Source: Harmonia axyridis
Lineage: Eukaryota > Arthropoda > Insecta > Coleoptera > Coccinellidae
Direction of reading: 5' to 3'
Assembly: GCF_914767665.1 (NCBI RefSeq)
Contig: NC_059502.1
Span: 50,326,031-50,390,030, forward strand
DNA: 64,000 nucleotides
The notes beneath the pieces were generated by a model, which saw nothing but the letters and a program-made list of their open reading frames with translations, was not told where the DNA came from and did not search any database. Both the position numbers and the translations under genes were made by a program. Below, in pieces: positions 10,149 through 22,252 of this stretch. Each line of letters opens with the position of its first letter. The stretch's first letter is position 1.

Positions 10149-13100
10149 TGTCCAATAATAACAGTTTTTGAACTCTATTCTCAACGATGCCTTTATTTTA
10201 CTCGCCAGTTTGATTCCAAGCAAAGCAGCGCATAATTCTAGCCTTGGCAATGTAAGTTTCTTAATAGGTGCAACCTTACTCTTTGCACATAACAGGTGGC
10301 ATTCGACCTTGTTTTCAAATTGACTTCTTATATATATGCAAGCCCCGTAACCTAGTTCTGAGCTGTCAGCAAACATGTGAAGCTCATAAACTTCCGACTT
10401 ATGAATTGATACATGCCTAGGAATTCGGAAATTTTGCAATTGCAGTAAATCTTGTACAAAATTTAACCAAGTTTGCCTGAGATTCTCGGAAACCTCTTGG
10501 TCCCAGTTAATTTTTTCCTTCCAAAGTAATTGCATTATGAACTTAGCTCTGATTATAATAGGAGAAACCAGTCCCATAGGATCAAACAGCTGACTAATAG
10601 AAGATAAAATAGACCGCTTAGTAACCGGTTTAGAAACATCAAATGTTCCAACATTGTACTCAATAGTATCCAAAGACGCGTTCCATGATACCCCCAATGT
10701 CTTCGAACTCTCATTGTCACTCAAATTTACACTAGCTGTTTCATTCTCATGAAATTTAAATTTACTGATCAAGGAATGGTGATTAGTTAGCCATTTTCTC
10801 AAAATGAAACCAGATTCTTGCAAAATTCTCGATACTTCAACTTGCAATTCTATAAGTTTTTCTTCATCATCTTCGCCCTCCAGATAGTCGTCCATGTAAA
10901 AACTTTCGGAAATTGAACGACTAACCCGTGGGTTTGAAATAGCATAGTCATTTGCAAGTTCCTTAAGAACTCTTACCGCTAAAAATGGTGATGACGCGTT
11001 CCCATAGGTAACTGTCAGTAACTCAAAACATTGTAACCTTTCTCTTTCTGAAAACCGCCAAAATATTCTCTGATACCTTGTGTGATCAGGGTGTATCCAG
11101 ATTTGCCTGAACATCTTCCCAATGTCGGCACTCATTACGAATGAATGCATTCTAAATCGCAGTAAAATTTCGATCAATTCGCTCTGAATTGTCGGACCTA
11201 CTCCTTGCGCATCATTCAATGATATATCGCTGTCTGTTTTTGCCGAAAAATCAAACACAACGCGACATGGTGTAGTAGTTGAGTTCTTGAAAATCGCATG
11301 ATGCGGGACGTAATACACTGTGCCATCATCAGCCAAATCGTTGATTTCGCCTTCAACTGGCTTTAGATGACCCAATGTCAAATATTCTTGCATGAATTTA
11401 TTATAGTGTTCCCTCAAATGTTGATTCTGTTTCAAACGTTTTTCTAAACCCTCGAATCTTTTAAGAGCCATTTGTTTTGATTTACCTAATTTCTTAATGT
11501 TCTCTTTAAAAGGAATTTTGACCTTAAATCTGCCATCCCTTTGACGAGAATAGCTTTCGACGAAATGTTTTTCGCAAAATTCATTTTTGATAGCCGGTTC
11601 CAGAGATTCATCAATTTGCCAGAATTTTCTCAAATTGTCATTAAGAACGCTGTCTTCATCGACCCTTGAATTAATACATAGGTAACTACTTGTATCGCGA
11701 TTTGGTTTACAGGTAGGTAACTTCCATTCACCTCCTATAACCCAACCAAATTTTGTATTTTGTAAAACCAAACCATTATTTAATTTCATTCGTTCCATTA
11801 TCAGGATATCATAGAAAATTCCCACGCCACATAAAATATCTATCTCTTCACTTTCATAAAACTTATCATCCGACAACACTACTTCCTGGGGTATTTCGAA
11901 TAAATTAGGTTTTAAATGACAACTCGGTATAGAATCGGTTATTTTTGGTAAAACCAAACAAGAAATGTCAGTCGAGTAATTATTTATTCTAGAATATAGT
12001 CGTAAATTTACCTTATGGTTTGAACGTGAAACAGAATTTTTTCCGATTCCAGTTATGGAATAATTGACCGGAATTTTCCTTAAACCTAGCTTGTTCGCAA
12101 GATTTTCGGTGATAAAGTTGCTCTGAGAGCCAGCGTCTAGTAACATTCGCGCGGTTCGACGAATACCCTGTCTATTATTTATTTCAACCTTCGCCGTCGA
12201 CAGAATCGACATCGTGCCGCCGGCCGTAGCAGCATTGGACGAAATATTCAAACAATTTGCGGGATCTGTAGTTTCGACTGCCCTATGAACTATGGCAGAG
12301 TTGCTAGATGCGACGCTGCTTGTGTCGTTGCAGACCGTAGCGTTTGCTGTAACCGATGCTCCTGTCTCACCTTTATCAGAGCGTTCGGAATTCGAACGGT
12401 GTAACAGAGTATTGTGAAATCTATGACAAATCTTGCAGGTAGATCTTTTGCACTCTTTCAAAGAATGTTTTCCAAAACAATTGACACAACGATTCATTTT
12501 TTGAATTTCATTCATTCTTTCGTGTACATTAAGCCTTAGAAATTTATCGCATTTGAAGATAGAATGATTGCCGTTGCACAGGTAGCAAGCAAAACCATTT
12601 GCTACAAATGCATTAACTCTTTTACTCTTACTTGCGTCGTTTTTATATGTATTTTCAAAATGTTTATCAGATTTGGAGTATTTTTCTAATATATCACATT
12701 TTTCTTTCAGAAAGGAACTGATCTCTTTCAACGTGGGAAGTTCACCTTGAATTTTGAGGTTTTCCCAGTCTCTACGAGTTCTACTATCGAATTTTGAAAC
12801 AAGCAAATACACCATGAATGTGTCCCAATGTTCCGTGGGCTGACCTAGACCTTTTAAGGAGCGTAAAGTGCTTATGAATGAATCGTGCAGTTTTCTTAAC
12901 TCGGTAGAATTTTCTTTTTGAATCGGACTAGCATGTAATAAAATGTTGATATACCTTTCAACAATCAGTTTTTTATTTTCATATCTTTCCTTTAACAAAT
13001 TGAATGCAATCTTGTAATTGTCCTTAGTAATTGCAATTGATTCAATGATATGGGATGCCTCTCCCTTTAGACATGACTTTAAATAATAAAACTTTTGAAC

Positions 13101-13619
13101 GTCGTCCAAGGACCTGTTATTTTCTATTAAAGAATTGAAGATATCTCGAAATTCCAGCCAATTTTCTACTGAACCTGAAAATTGGGGTAACACAAGTGCT
13201 GGCAATTTAGCCAATTGTTTATCTGAATATGCTGATGATATACTTTCATCATTGCTTGGCATTCTAGTATTACCGACATTGTTGACACTGTCATTGGTAT
13301 CTTCAAATTGTATTATTGTGGATTTGACAAATGAAAGTAAATTGAAATAATTGTTTTCGAAGAGTTCGCGCTCATCTTGTTCGCGTGAAACAGCCTCAAC
13401 ATCCTGTGCTTCGTCTACTTGTAAATGATATTCAATTAGGTCTTGATATTTTGAAAACTCGCAATATGTGTTTTCTAGCATGCTTAACCTCGCCTTGAGC
13501 TGTTCAACTATTTTGACATCGAGACTATCCAATTGAATTTTATCAACAAAATTTTGAAATCTTGTTAGAGCTCCCTTGCTCAAACCTCGCTTGAAACGTA
13601 ATTCATTAATAGACGTCAT
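10149..13619 (-). pseudogene. gag-pol: BEL1 polyprotein, N-terminal part: Gag, protease, reverse transcriptase, RNase H start
   Basis: Open from ATG at 13619 for about 1,160 codons to the LINE. In order: Gag with a DUF1759-type region (about 140-290, LPQFSGSVENWLEFRDIF); two or three zinc knuckles (345-407, starting CYLCNGNHSIFKC); an aspartic protease motif LLDAGSQ (493-499); reverse transcriptase with ADIGKMFRQ (831) and the catalytic FYMDD (907-911); the BEL-specific region after RT (TKRSILSSISQLFDPMGL); then RNase H (HMFADSSELGYG, LPRLELCAALLG, YYWTDS), which breaks at the LINE. The protease triplet is Asp-Ala-Gly, not the usual Asp-Ser/Thr-Gly. Apart from the LINE the frame is unbroken. 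Confidence 0.92.
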
Positions 13620-13898
13620 TTTTACAATGAATAAGAATAGAAGTACCTACCAGGCAATAATCGATAATAGAAATGAATAAGCGATGAATAGAGAGTAAAT
13701 AATTCGTAATAGGTAATATCAATTTACGTGAGGCAATTAATTGAGATAAATTCGTAAAAAAAAGCTTGGATTGGAAAGGACTCACTCTGTACTTTCTCGA
13801 AAGGGCGTCGTGACTTGACTTGAATGGCTGCAGGAATGGCGTCGTGAAGACTTTTGTAGATCGTCGGCTTATTGAATCCGGTAGAAGGTCCAATTTTA
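13620..13898 (-). other. BEL1 5' untranslated region with primer binding site
   Basis: 279 bp between the 5' LTR and the Gag start. Six bases from the LTR, the complement of 13874-13892 starts TGGACCTTC, as expected for pairing with a tRNA 3' CCA end. The matching tRNA 3' end would resemble an insect tRNA-Tyr, but the fit is imperfect and the primer is not settled. Confidence 0.6.
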
Positions 13899-14175
13899 TG
13901 GTATAACTTGCACTGGTTTAAATGAAACTCGAATTAAGTGGACTGTATATTTGAAATATGGAAATTGTAACAAGTAACAAACAATGCATAAGTTGTAATA
14001 AGAATAGAAAATGGCCGTATCGGCGTAAAGTTCGATCTTGATCTTTTAGTTCGAATGCCTTCCGTTGCGTCGCCGCCTCGGCCCTTTCGTCCCTCGCGCA
14101 GAGGCTGGGTTCCATTTCTTTCCAGTCACGGCTCCCTCTGGTGGCGGACAATACAATTCGTTGAGTGCGTTACCA
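13899..14175 (-). repeat. BEL1 5' LTR
   Basis: 277 bp; partner of 4900-5176. It ends directly against GAATG of the array ORF. As it reads on the minus strand, it would drive transcription away from 14176, antisense to the array genes. Confidence 0.92.
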
Positions 14176-14659
14176 GAATGAAAAGGTGATTTTGAAATCG
14201 AGATTGAGGAAATTGAAAAATCATAAACTGAACATAAAGAATACTTTACTGATCAAGAAAATAGTTAACGAAGTGAAAGATATTCAAAATGGCGAGTTAA
14301 GGGATGTGTCAAATATCAGTTGGAAATCTGAGAAATTTACAACTGAGCCGTATCGCGGAAAAATTTGTGATGCAGAAAAACAGAACATTGAAATGAAAAA
14401 TGATTCAGTTATTGTGAATATTAACTCAGAACATGAATATGAAGAAGACAAAACAAAAGAAGAGGATAAAATTCATTTGAATACATGCTTGAGAAATGCT
14501 TTTCTGATCAAGAAAATTCTTGAAATTACAGCATCTCAAATGAAAAAGGGTTTTAAGACCGAAAAATTCAATCAATATAGTGTAACCTTAAAAAAGAAAA
14601 GAAATAATTTTCGTAGACATCAAAATTTCTATTTCAAAATTCCAAATCGAGCTCTATAA
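14176..14659 (+). pseudogene. Array ORF copy missing its first 11 bases and promoter (BEL1 junction)
   Basis: The unit starts at GAATG of codons 4-6. The ATG and the promoter are gone. The remaining frame is open to the normal end and differs at Arg13, Lys25, Phe58, Glu76, Ile86 and His90. Phe58 links it to the following trimer block, although it has the long C terminus. Confidence 0.8.
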
Positions 14660-15268
14660 TGATGTTATATTTCACGTTATTGAATTAAATAAATTACTCT
14701 TCAAAAAAACATAAAAATAATGTATATAAGACCATTTGTTGTATCATTGATTAGTACTCTGTTCGATTAGTTGATGTATCTGAATAATAATATAATTTAA
14801 CATATGAATTTCTATAAAAACGATTATTGAATTTTTCTTATATCCTGAAATGATGGGACGTAAAACAATAACAAAAATTATATGAAACAAAAAAAAATTA
14901 AATAACAACACAAATAGGACGGTGAATGAACAAACCCATTACAGTTATAAAAAATTATACTCAATAAATTCTTTCAGCAGATGTTGCATATCACATTCGA
15001 AGAAATTTATCTGCAACCATCAAGAATTTTGTTATCGCACCACATTTTCAATTGAAGAGATAACATTGCTATTTCCACCAATTGGAGCTAATGCATATTT
15101 GATGACTTTATCTTATTGAGTCATTATAGAAAGAAGAGATATATATATATATATATAAGTTGCCTGAAACTTAAAATTACCTCAGTATTCTCGTGAAAGG
15201 CATTCTGTGAATAACGTGTTTGCATAGTGAATAATTTCAATCTTTTTCGTAATTGAACAATTCAAAAC

Positions 15269-15682
15269 ATGAACATAATGAATGAAAAGGTGATTTGGAA
15301 ATCGGGATTGAGGAAATTGAAAAATCATAAACTGAACATAAGGAATACTTTACTGATCAAGAAAATAGTTAACGAAGTGAAAGATATTCAAAATGGCGAG
15401 TTAAGGGATGTGTCAAATATCAGTTGGAAATCTGAGAAATTTACAACTGAGCCGTATCGCGGAAAAATTTGTGATGCAGAAAAACAGAACATTAAAATGA
15501 AAAATGATTCAGTTATTGTGAATATGAACTCAGAACCTGAATATGAAGAAGACAAAACAAAAGAAGAGGATAAAATTCATTTGAATACATGCTTGAGAAA
15601 TGCTTTTCTGATCAAGAAAATTCTTGAAATTACAGCATCTCAAATGAAAGAGGGTTTTGAGACCGAGAAATTCAATCAATAA
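15269..15682 (+). CDS. Array ORF copy, 137-aa class (Trp10 variant)
   Basis: Differs at Trp10, Phe58, Glu128 and Glu131. The codon after Gln137 is TAA. A paired change (TATAGTGTAACC to TAAAGTGTCACC) makes the stop and at the same time an AATAAA hexamer. The basic tail LKKKRNNFRRH would be absent. The promoter has (TA)9. Confidence 0.45.
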   Translation: MNIMNEKVIWKSGLRKLKNHKLNIRNTLLIKKIVNEVKDIQNGELRDVSNISWKSEKFTTEPYRGKICDAEKQNIKMKNDSVIVNMNSEPEYEEDKTKEEDKIHLNTCLRNAFLIKKILEITASQMKEGFETEKFNQ

Positions 15683-16363
15683 AGTGTCACCTTAAAAAAG
15701 AAAAGAAATAATTTTCGTAGACATCAAAATTTCTATTTCAAAATTCCAAATCGAGCTCTATAATGATGTTATATTTCACGTTATTGAATTAAATAAATTA
15801 CTCTTCAAAAAAACATAAAAATAATGTATATAAGACCATTTGTTGTATCATTGATTAGTACTCTGTTCGATTAGTTGATGTATCTGAATAATAATAAAAT
15901 TTAGCATATGAATTTCTATAAAAACGATTATTGAATTTTTCTTATATCCTGAAATGATGGGACGTAAAACAATAACAAAAATTATATGAAACAAAAAAAA
16001 AATTAAATAACAACACAAATAGGACGGTGAATGAACAAACCCATTACAGTTATAAAAAATTATACTCAATAAATTCTTTCAACAGATATTGCATATCACA
16101 TTCGAAGAAATTTATCTGCAACCATCAAGAATTTTGTTATCGCACCACATTTTCAATTGAAGAGATAACATTCCTATTTCCACCAATTGGAGCTAATGCA
16201 TATTTGATGACTTTCTCTTATTGAGTCATTATAGAAAGAAGAGATATATATAAGTTGCCTGAAACTTAAAATTACCTCAGTATTTTCGTGAAAGGCATTC
16301 TGTGAATAACGTGTTTGCATAGTGAATAATTTCAATCTTTATCGTAATTGAACAATTCAAAAC

Positions 16364-16777
16364 ATGAACATAATGAATGAAAAGGTGATTTTGAAATCGG
16401 GATTGAGGAAATTGAAAAATCATAAACTGAACATAAGGAATACTTTACTGATCAAGAAAATAGTTAACGAAGTGAAAGATATTCAAAATGGCGAGTTAAG
16501 GGATGTGTCAAATATCAGTTGGAAATCTGAGAAATTTACAACTGAGCCGTATCGCGGAAAAATTTGTGATGCAGAAAAACAGACCATTAAAATGAAAAAT
16601 GATTCAGTTATTGTGAATATGAACTCAGAACCTGAATATGAAGAAGACAAAACAAAAGAAGAGGATAAAATTCATTTGAATACATGCTTGAGAAATGCTT
16701 TTCTGATCAAGAAAATTCTTGAAATTACAGCATCTCAAATGAAAAATGGTTTTAAGACCGAGAAATTCAATCAATAA
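16364..16777 (+). CDS. Array ORF copy, 137-aa class (Thr74 variant)
   Basis: Phe58, Thr74 and Asn128, with the block-specific stop after Gln137. Second member of trimer copy 1. Confidence 0.45.
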   Translation: MNIMNEKVILKSGLRKLKNHKLNIRNTLLIKKIVNEVKDIQNGELRDVSNISWKSEKFTTEPYRGKICDAEKQTIKMKNDSVIVNMNSEPEYEEDKTKEEDKIHLNTCLRNAFLIKKILEITASQMKNGFKTEKFNQ

Positions 16778-17457
16778 AGTGTCACCTTAAAAAAGAAAAG
16801 AAATAATTTTCGTAGACATCAAAATTTCTATTTCAAAATTCCAAATCGAGCTCTATTATGATGTTATATTTCACGTTATTGAATTAAATAAATTACTCTT
16901 CAAAAAAACATAAAAATAATGTATATAAGACCATTTGTTGTATAATTGATTAGTACTCTGTTCGATTAGTTGATGTATCTGAATAATAATAAAATTTAAC
17001 ATATGAATTTCTATAAAAACGATTATTGAATTTTTCTTATATCCTGAAATGATGGGACGTAAAACAATAACAAAAATTATACGAAACAAAAAAAAATTAA
17101 ATAACAACACAAATAGGACGGTGAATGAACAAACCCATTACAGTTATAAAAAATTATACTCAATAAATTCTTTCAGCAGATGTTGCATATCACATTCGAA
17201 GGAATTTATCTGCAACCATCAAGAATTTTGTTATCGCACCACATTTTCAATTGAAGAGATAACATTCCTATTTCCACCAATTGGAGCTAATGCATATTTG
17301 ATGACTTTCTCTTATTGAGTCATTATAGAAAGAAGAGATATATAGAAGTTGCCTGAAACTTAAAATTACCTCAGTATTTTCGTGAAAGGCATTCTGTGAA
17401 TAACGTGTTTGCATAGTGAATAATTTCAATCTTTTTCGTAATTGAACAATTCAAAAC

Positions 17458-17871
17458 ATGAACATAATGAATGAAAAGTTGATTTTGAAATCGGGATTGA
17501 GGAAATTGAAAAATCATAAACTGAACATAAGGAATACTTTACTGATCAAGAAAATAGTTAACGAAGTGAAAGATATTCAAAATGGCGAGTTAAGGGATGT
17601 GTCAAATATCACTTGGAAATCTGAGAAATTTACAACTGAGCCGTATCGCGGAAAAATTTGTGATGCAGAAAAACAGAACATTAAAATGAAAAATGATTCA
17701 GTTATTGTGAATATGAACTCAGAACCTGAATATGAAGAAGACAAAACAAAAGAAGAGGATAAAATTCATTTGAATACATGCTTGAGAAATGCTTTTCTGA
17801 TCAAGAAAATTCTTGAAATTACAGCATCTCAAATGAAAGAGGGTTTTGAGACCGAGAAATTCAATCAATAA
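17458..17871 (+). CDS. Array ORF copy, 137-aa class (Leu8/Thr52 variant)
   Basis: Leu8, Thr52, Phe58, Glu128 and Glu131, with a stop after Gln137. Third member of trimer copy 1. The promoter is the TATAGAAG form. Confidence 0.45.
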   Translation: MNIMNEKLILKSGLRKLKNHKLNIRNTLLIKKIVNEVKDIQNGELRDVSNITWKSEKFTTEPYRGKICDAEKQNIKMKNDSVIVNMNSEPEYEEDKTKEEDKIHLNTCLRNAFLIKKILEITASQMKEGFETEKFNQ

Positions 17872-18553
17872 AGTGTCACCTTAAAAAAGAAAAGAAATAA
17901 TTTTCGTAGACATCAAAATTTCTATTTCAAAATTCCAAATCGAGCTCTATAATGATGTTATATTTCACGTTATTGAATTAAATAAATTACTCTTCAAAAA
18001 AACATAAAAATAATGTATATAAGACCATTTGTTGTATCATTGATTAGTACTCTGTTCGATTAGTTGATGTATCTGAATAATAATAAAATTTAACATATGA
18101 ATTTCTATAAAAACGATTATTGAATTTTTCTTATATCCTGAAATGATGGGACGTAAAACAATAACAAAAATTATATGAAACAAAAAAAAAAATTAAATAA
18201 CAACACAAATAGGACGGTGAATGAACAAACCCATTACAGTTATAAAAAATTATACTCAATAAATTCTTTCAACAGATATTGCATATCACATTCGAAGAAA
18301 TTTATCTGCAACCATCAAGAATTTTGTTATCGCACCACATTTTCAATTGAAGAGATAACATTCCTATTTCCACCAATTGGAGCTAATGCATATTTGATGA
18401 CTTTCTCTTATTGAGTCATTATAGAAAGAAGAGATATATATAAGTTGCCTGAAACTTAAAATTACCTCAGTATTTTCGTGAAAGGCATTCTGTGAAGAAC
18501 GTGTTTGCATAGTGAATAATTTCAATCTTTTTCGTAATTGAACAATTCAAAAC

Positions 18554-18967
18554 ATGAACATAATGAATGAAAAGGTGATTTGGAAATCGGGATTGAGGAA
18601 ATTGAAAAATCATAAACTGAACATAAGGAATACTTTACTGATCAAGAAAATAGTTAACGAAGTGAAAGATATTCAAAATGGCGAGTTAAGGGATGTGTCA
18701 AATATCAGTTGGAAATCTGAGAAATTTACAACTGAGCCGTATCGCGGAAAAATTTGTGATGCAGAAAAACAGAACATTAAAATGAAAAATGATTCAGTTA
18801 TTGTGAATATGAACTCAGAACCTGAATATGAAGAAGACAAAACAAAAGAAGAGGATAAAATTCATTTGAATACATGCTTGAGAAATGCTTTTCTGATCAA
18901 GAAAATTCTTGAAATTACAGCATCTCAAATGAAAGAGGGTTTTGAGACCGAGAAATTCAATCAATAA
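18554..18967 (+). CDS. Array ORF copy, 137-aa class (Trp10 variant, trimer copy 2)
   Basis: Translates identically to the copy at 15269-15682. Confidence 0.45.
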   Translation: MNIMNEKVIWKSGLRKLKNHKLNIRNTLLIKKIVNEVKDIQNGELRDVSNISWKSEKFTTEPYRGKICDAEKQNIKMKNDSVIVNMNSEPEYEEDKTKEEDKIHLNTCLRNAFLIKKILEITASQMKEGFETEKFNQ

Positions 18968-19648
18968 AGTGTCACCTTAAAAAAGAAAAGAAATAATTTT
19001 CGTAGACATCAAAATTTCTATTTCAAAATTCCAAATCGAGCTCTATAATGATGTTATATTTCACGTTATTGAATTAAATAAATTACTTTTCAAAAAAACA
19101 TAAAAATAATGTATATAAGACCATTTGTTGTATCATTGATTAGTACTCTGTTCGATTAGTTGATGTATCTGAATAATAATAAAATTTAGCATATGAATTT
19201 CTATAAAAACGATTATTGAATTTTTCTTATATCCTGAAATGATGGGACGTAAAACAATAACAAAAATTATATGAAACAAAAAAAAAATTAAATAACAACA
19301 CAAATAGGACGGTGAATGAACAAACCCATTACAGTTATAAAAAATTATACTCAATAAATTCTTTCAACAGATATTGCATATCACATTCGAAGAAATTTAT
19401 CTGCAACCATCAAGAATTTTGTTATCGCACCACATTTTCAATTGAAGAGATAACATTCCTATTTCCACCAATTGGAGCTAATGCATATTTGATGACTTTC
19501 TCTTATTGAGTCATTATAGAAAGAAGAGATATATATAAGTTGCCTGAAACTTAAAATTACCTCAGTATTTTCGTGAAAGGCATTCTGTGAATAACGTGTT
19601 TGCATAGTGAATAATTTCAATCTTTTTCGTAATTGAACAATTCAAAAC

Positions 19649-20062
19649 ATGAACATAATGAATGAAAAGGTGATTTTGAAATCGGGATTGAGGAAATTGA
19701 AAAATCATAAACTGAACATAAGGAATACTTTACTGATCAAGAAAATAGTTAACGAAGTGAAAGATATTCAAAATGGCGAGTTAAGGGATGTGTCAAATAT
19801 CAGTTGGAAATCTGAGAAATTTACAACTGAGCCGTATCGCGGAAAAATTTGTGATGCAGAAAAACAGACCATTAAAATGAAAAATGATTCAGTTATTGTG
19901 AATATGAACTCAGAACCTGAATATGAAGAAGACAAAACAAAAGAAGAGGATAAAATTCATTTGAATACATGCTTGAGAAATGCTTTTCTGATCAAGAAAA
20001 TTCTTGAAATTACAGCATCTCAAATGAAAAATGGTTTTAAGACCGAGAAATTCAATCAATAA
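19649..20062 (+). CDS. Array ORF copy, 137-aa class (Thr74 variant, trimer copy 2)
   Basis: Translates identically to the copy at 16364-16777. Confidence 0.45.
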   Translation: MNIMNEKVILKSGLRKLKNHKLNIRNTLLIKKIVNEVKDIQNGELRDVSNISWKSEKFTTEPYRGKICDAEKQTIKMKNDSVIVNMNSEPEYEEDKTKEEDKIHLNTCLRNAFLIKKILEITASQMKNGFKTEKFNQ

Positions 20063-20742
20063 AGTGTCACCTTAAAAAAGAAAAGAAATAATTTTCGTAG
20101 ACATCAAAATTTCTATTTCAAAATTCCAAATCGAGCTCTATTATGATGTTATATTTCACGTTATTGAATTAAATAAATTACTCTTCAAAAAAACATAAAA
20201 ATAATGTATATAAGACCATTTGTTGTATAATTGATTAGTACTCTGTTCGATTAGTTGATGTATCTGAATAATAATAAAATTTAACATATGAATTTCTATA
20301 AAAACGATTATTGAATTTTTCTTATATCCTGAAATGATGGGACGTAAAACAATAACAAAAATTATACGAAACAAAAAAAAATTAAATAACAACACAAATA
20401 GGACGGTGAATGAACAAACCCATTACAGTTATAAAAAATTATACTCAATAAATTCTTTCAGCAGATGTTGCATATCACATTCGAAGAAATTTATCTGCAA
20501 CCATCAAGAATTTTGTTATCGCACCACATTTTCAATTGAAGAGATAACATTCCTATTTCCACCAATTGGAGCTAATGCATATTTGATGACTTTCTCTTAT
20601 TGAGTCATTATAGAAAGAAGAGATATATAGAAGTTGCCTGAAACTTAAAATTACCTCAGTATTTTCGTGAAAGGCATTCTGTGAATAACGTGTTTGCATA
20701 GTGAATAATTTCAATCTTTTTCGTAATTGAACAATTCAAAAC

Positions 20743-21156
20743 ATGAACATAATGAATGAAAAGTTGATTTTGAAATCGGGATTGAGGAAATTGAAAAATC
20801 ATAAACTGAACATAAGGAATACTTTACTGATCAAGAAAATAGTTAACGAAGTGAAAGATATTCAAAATGGCGAGTTAAGGGATGTGTCAAATATCACTTG
20901 GAAATCTGAGAAATTTACAACTGAGCCGTATCGCGGAAAAATTTGTGATGCAGAAAAACAGAACATTAAAATGAAAAATGATTCAGTTATTGTGAATATG
21001 AACTCAGAACCTGAATATGAAGAAGACAAAACAAAAGAAGAGGATAAAATTCATTTGAATACATGCTTGAGAAATGCTTTTCTGATCAAGAAAATTCTTG
21101 AAATTACAGCATCTCAAATGAAAGAGGGTTTTGAGACCGAGAAATTCAATCAATAA
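20743..21156 (+). CDS. Array ORF copy, 137-aa class (Leu8/Thr52 variant, trimer copy 2)
   Basis: Translates identically to the copy at 17458-17871. Confidence 0.45.
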   Translation: MNIMNEKLILKSGLRKLKNHKLNIRNTLLIKKIVNEVKDIQNGELRDVSNITWKSEKFTTEPYRGKICDAEKQNIKMKNDSVIVNMNSEPEYEEDKTKEEDKIHLNTCLRNAFLIKKILEITASQMKEGFETEKFNQ

Positions 21157-21838
21157 AGTGTCACCTTAAAAAAGAAAAGAAATAATTTTCGTAGACATCA
21201 AAATTTCTATTTCAAAATTCCAAATCGAGCTCTATAATGATGTTATATTTCACGTTATTGAATTAAATAAATTACTCTTCAAAAAAACATAAAAATAATG
21301 TATATAAGACCATTTGTTGTATCATTGATTAGTACTCTGTTCGATTAGTTGATGTATCTGAATAATAATAAAATTTAACATATGAATTTCTATAAAAACG
21401 ATTATTGAATTTTTCTTATATCCTGAAATGATGGGACGTAAAACAATAACAAAAATTATATGAAACAAAAAAAAAAATTAAATAACAACACAATTAGGAC
21501 GGTGAATGAACAAACCCATTACAGTTATAAAAAATTATACTCAATAAATTCTTTCAACAGATATTGCATATCACATTCGAAGAAATTTATCTGCAACCAT
21601 CAAGAATTTTGTTATCGCACCACATTTTCAATTGAAGAGATAACATTCCTATTTCCACCAATTGGAGCTAATGCATATTTGATGACTTTCTCTTATTGAG
21701 CCATTATAGAAAGAAGAGATATATATAAGTTGCCTGAAACTTAAAATTACCTCAGTATTTTCGTGAAAGGCATTCTGTGAATAACGTGTTTGCATAGTGA
21801 ATAATTTCAATCTTTTTCGTAATTGAACAATTCAAAAC

Positions 21839-22252
21839 ATGAACATAATGAATGAAAAGGTGATTTTGAAATCGGGATTGAGGAAATTGAAAAATCATGA
21901 ACTGAACATAAGGAATACTTTACTGATCAAGAAAATAGTTAACGAAGTGAAAGATATTCAAAATGGCGAGTTAAGGGATGTGTCAAATATCAGTTGGAAA
22001 TCTGAGAAATTTACAACTGAGCCGTATCGCGGAAAAATTTGTGATGCAGAAAAACAGAACATTAAAATGAAAAATGATTCAGTTATTGTGAATATGAACT
22101 CAGAACCTGAATATGAAGAAGACAAAACAAAAGAAGAGGATAAAATTCATTTGAATACATGCTTGAGAAATGCTTTTCTGATCAAGAAAATTCTTGAAAT
22201 TACAGCATCTCAAATGAAAAATGGTTTTAAGACCGAGAAATTCAATCAATAA
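21839..22252 (+). CDS. Array ORF copy, 137-aa class, edge of trimer block
   Basis: Glu21, Phe58 and Asn128. Last copy with the stop after Gln137. The AP-1-like site upstream is altered (TGAGCCA at about 21698). Confidence 0.45.
   Translation: MNIMNEKVILKSGLRKLKNHELNIRNTLLIKKIVNEVKDIQNGELRDVSNISWKSEKFTTEPYRGKICDAEKQNIKMKNDSVIVNMNSEPEYEEDKTKEEDKIHLNTCLRNAFLIKKILEITASQMKNGFKTEKFNQ

Larger units (their letters stand above)
4900..14175 (-). mobile_element. Pao/BEL LTR retrotransposon 1, interrupted by a nested LINE
   Basis: Two 277-bp LTRs (4900-5176 and 13899-14175) begin TGGTATAAC and end GTTACCA. They differ at five positions by eye. The internal region codes on the minus strand for a Gag-protease-RT-RNase H-integrase polyprotein, in two pieces because an RTE LINE sits in the RNase H region. 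Without the LINE the element is about 6.2 kb, normal for Pao/BEL. The right flank is GAATG, at base 12 of the array ORF. The left flank is a different phase of the unit (phase about 701), so there is no matching 5-bp duplication and about 405 bp of array is missing. That implies a deletion, or recombination between two element copies, after insertion. Confidence 0.93.
15269..18553 (+). repeat. Higher-order repeat, trimer copy 1 (3,285 bp)
   Basis: Three successive units with diagnostic residues Trp10, then Thr74, then Leu8/Thr52. The order recurs exactly 3,285 bp later. Only scattered single-base differences to the next copy were noticed by eye, for example around 15190, 16340 and 17202. Confidence 0.85.
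18554..21838 (+). repeat. Higher-order repeat, trimer copy 2 (3,285 bp)
   Basis: Repeats the Trp10, Thr74, Leu8/Thr52 unit order of 15269-18553. The pattern decays in the next two units: 21839 keeps Asn128 but lacks Thr74, and 22933 keeps Leu8 but lacks Thr52. Confidence 0.85.

Noticed and set aside
14165..14659. An apparent 164-codon ORF starting in the BEL1 LTR
   Set aside because: The extra N-terminal residues come from the LTR; the natural ATG is absent. Treated as a truncated copy.
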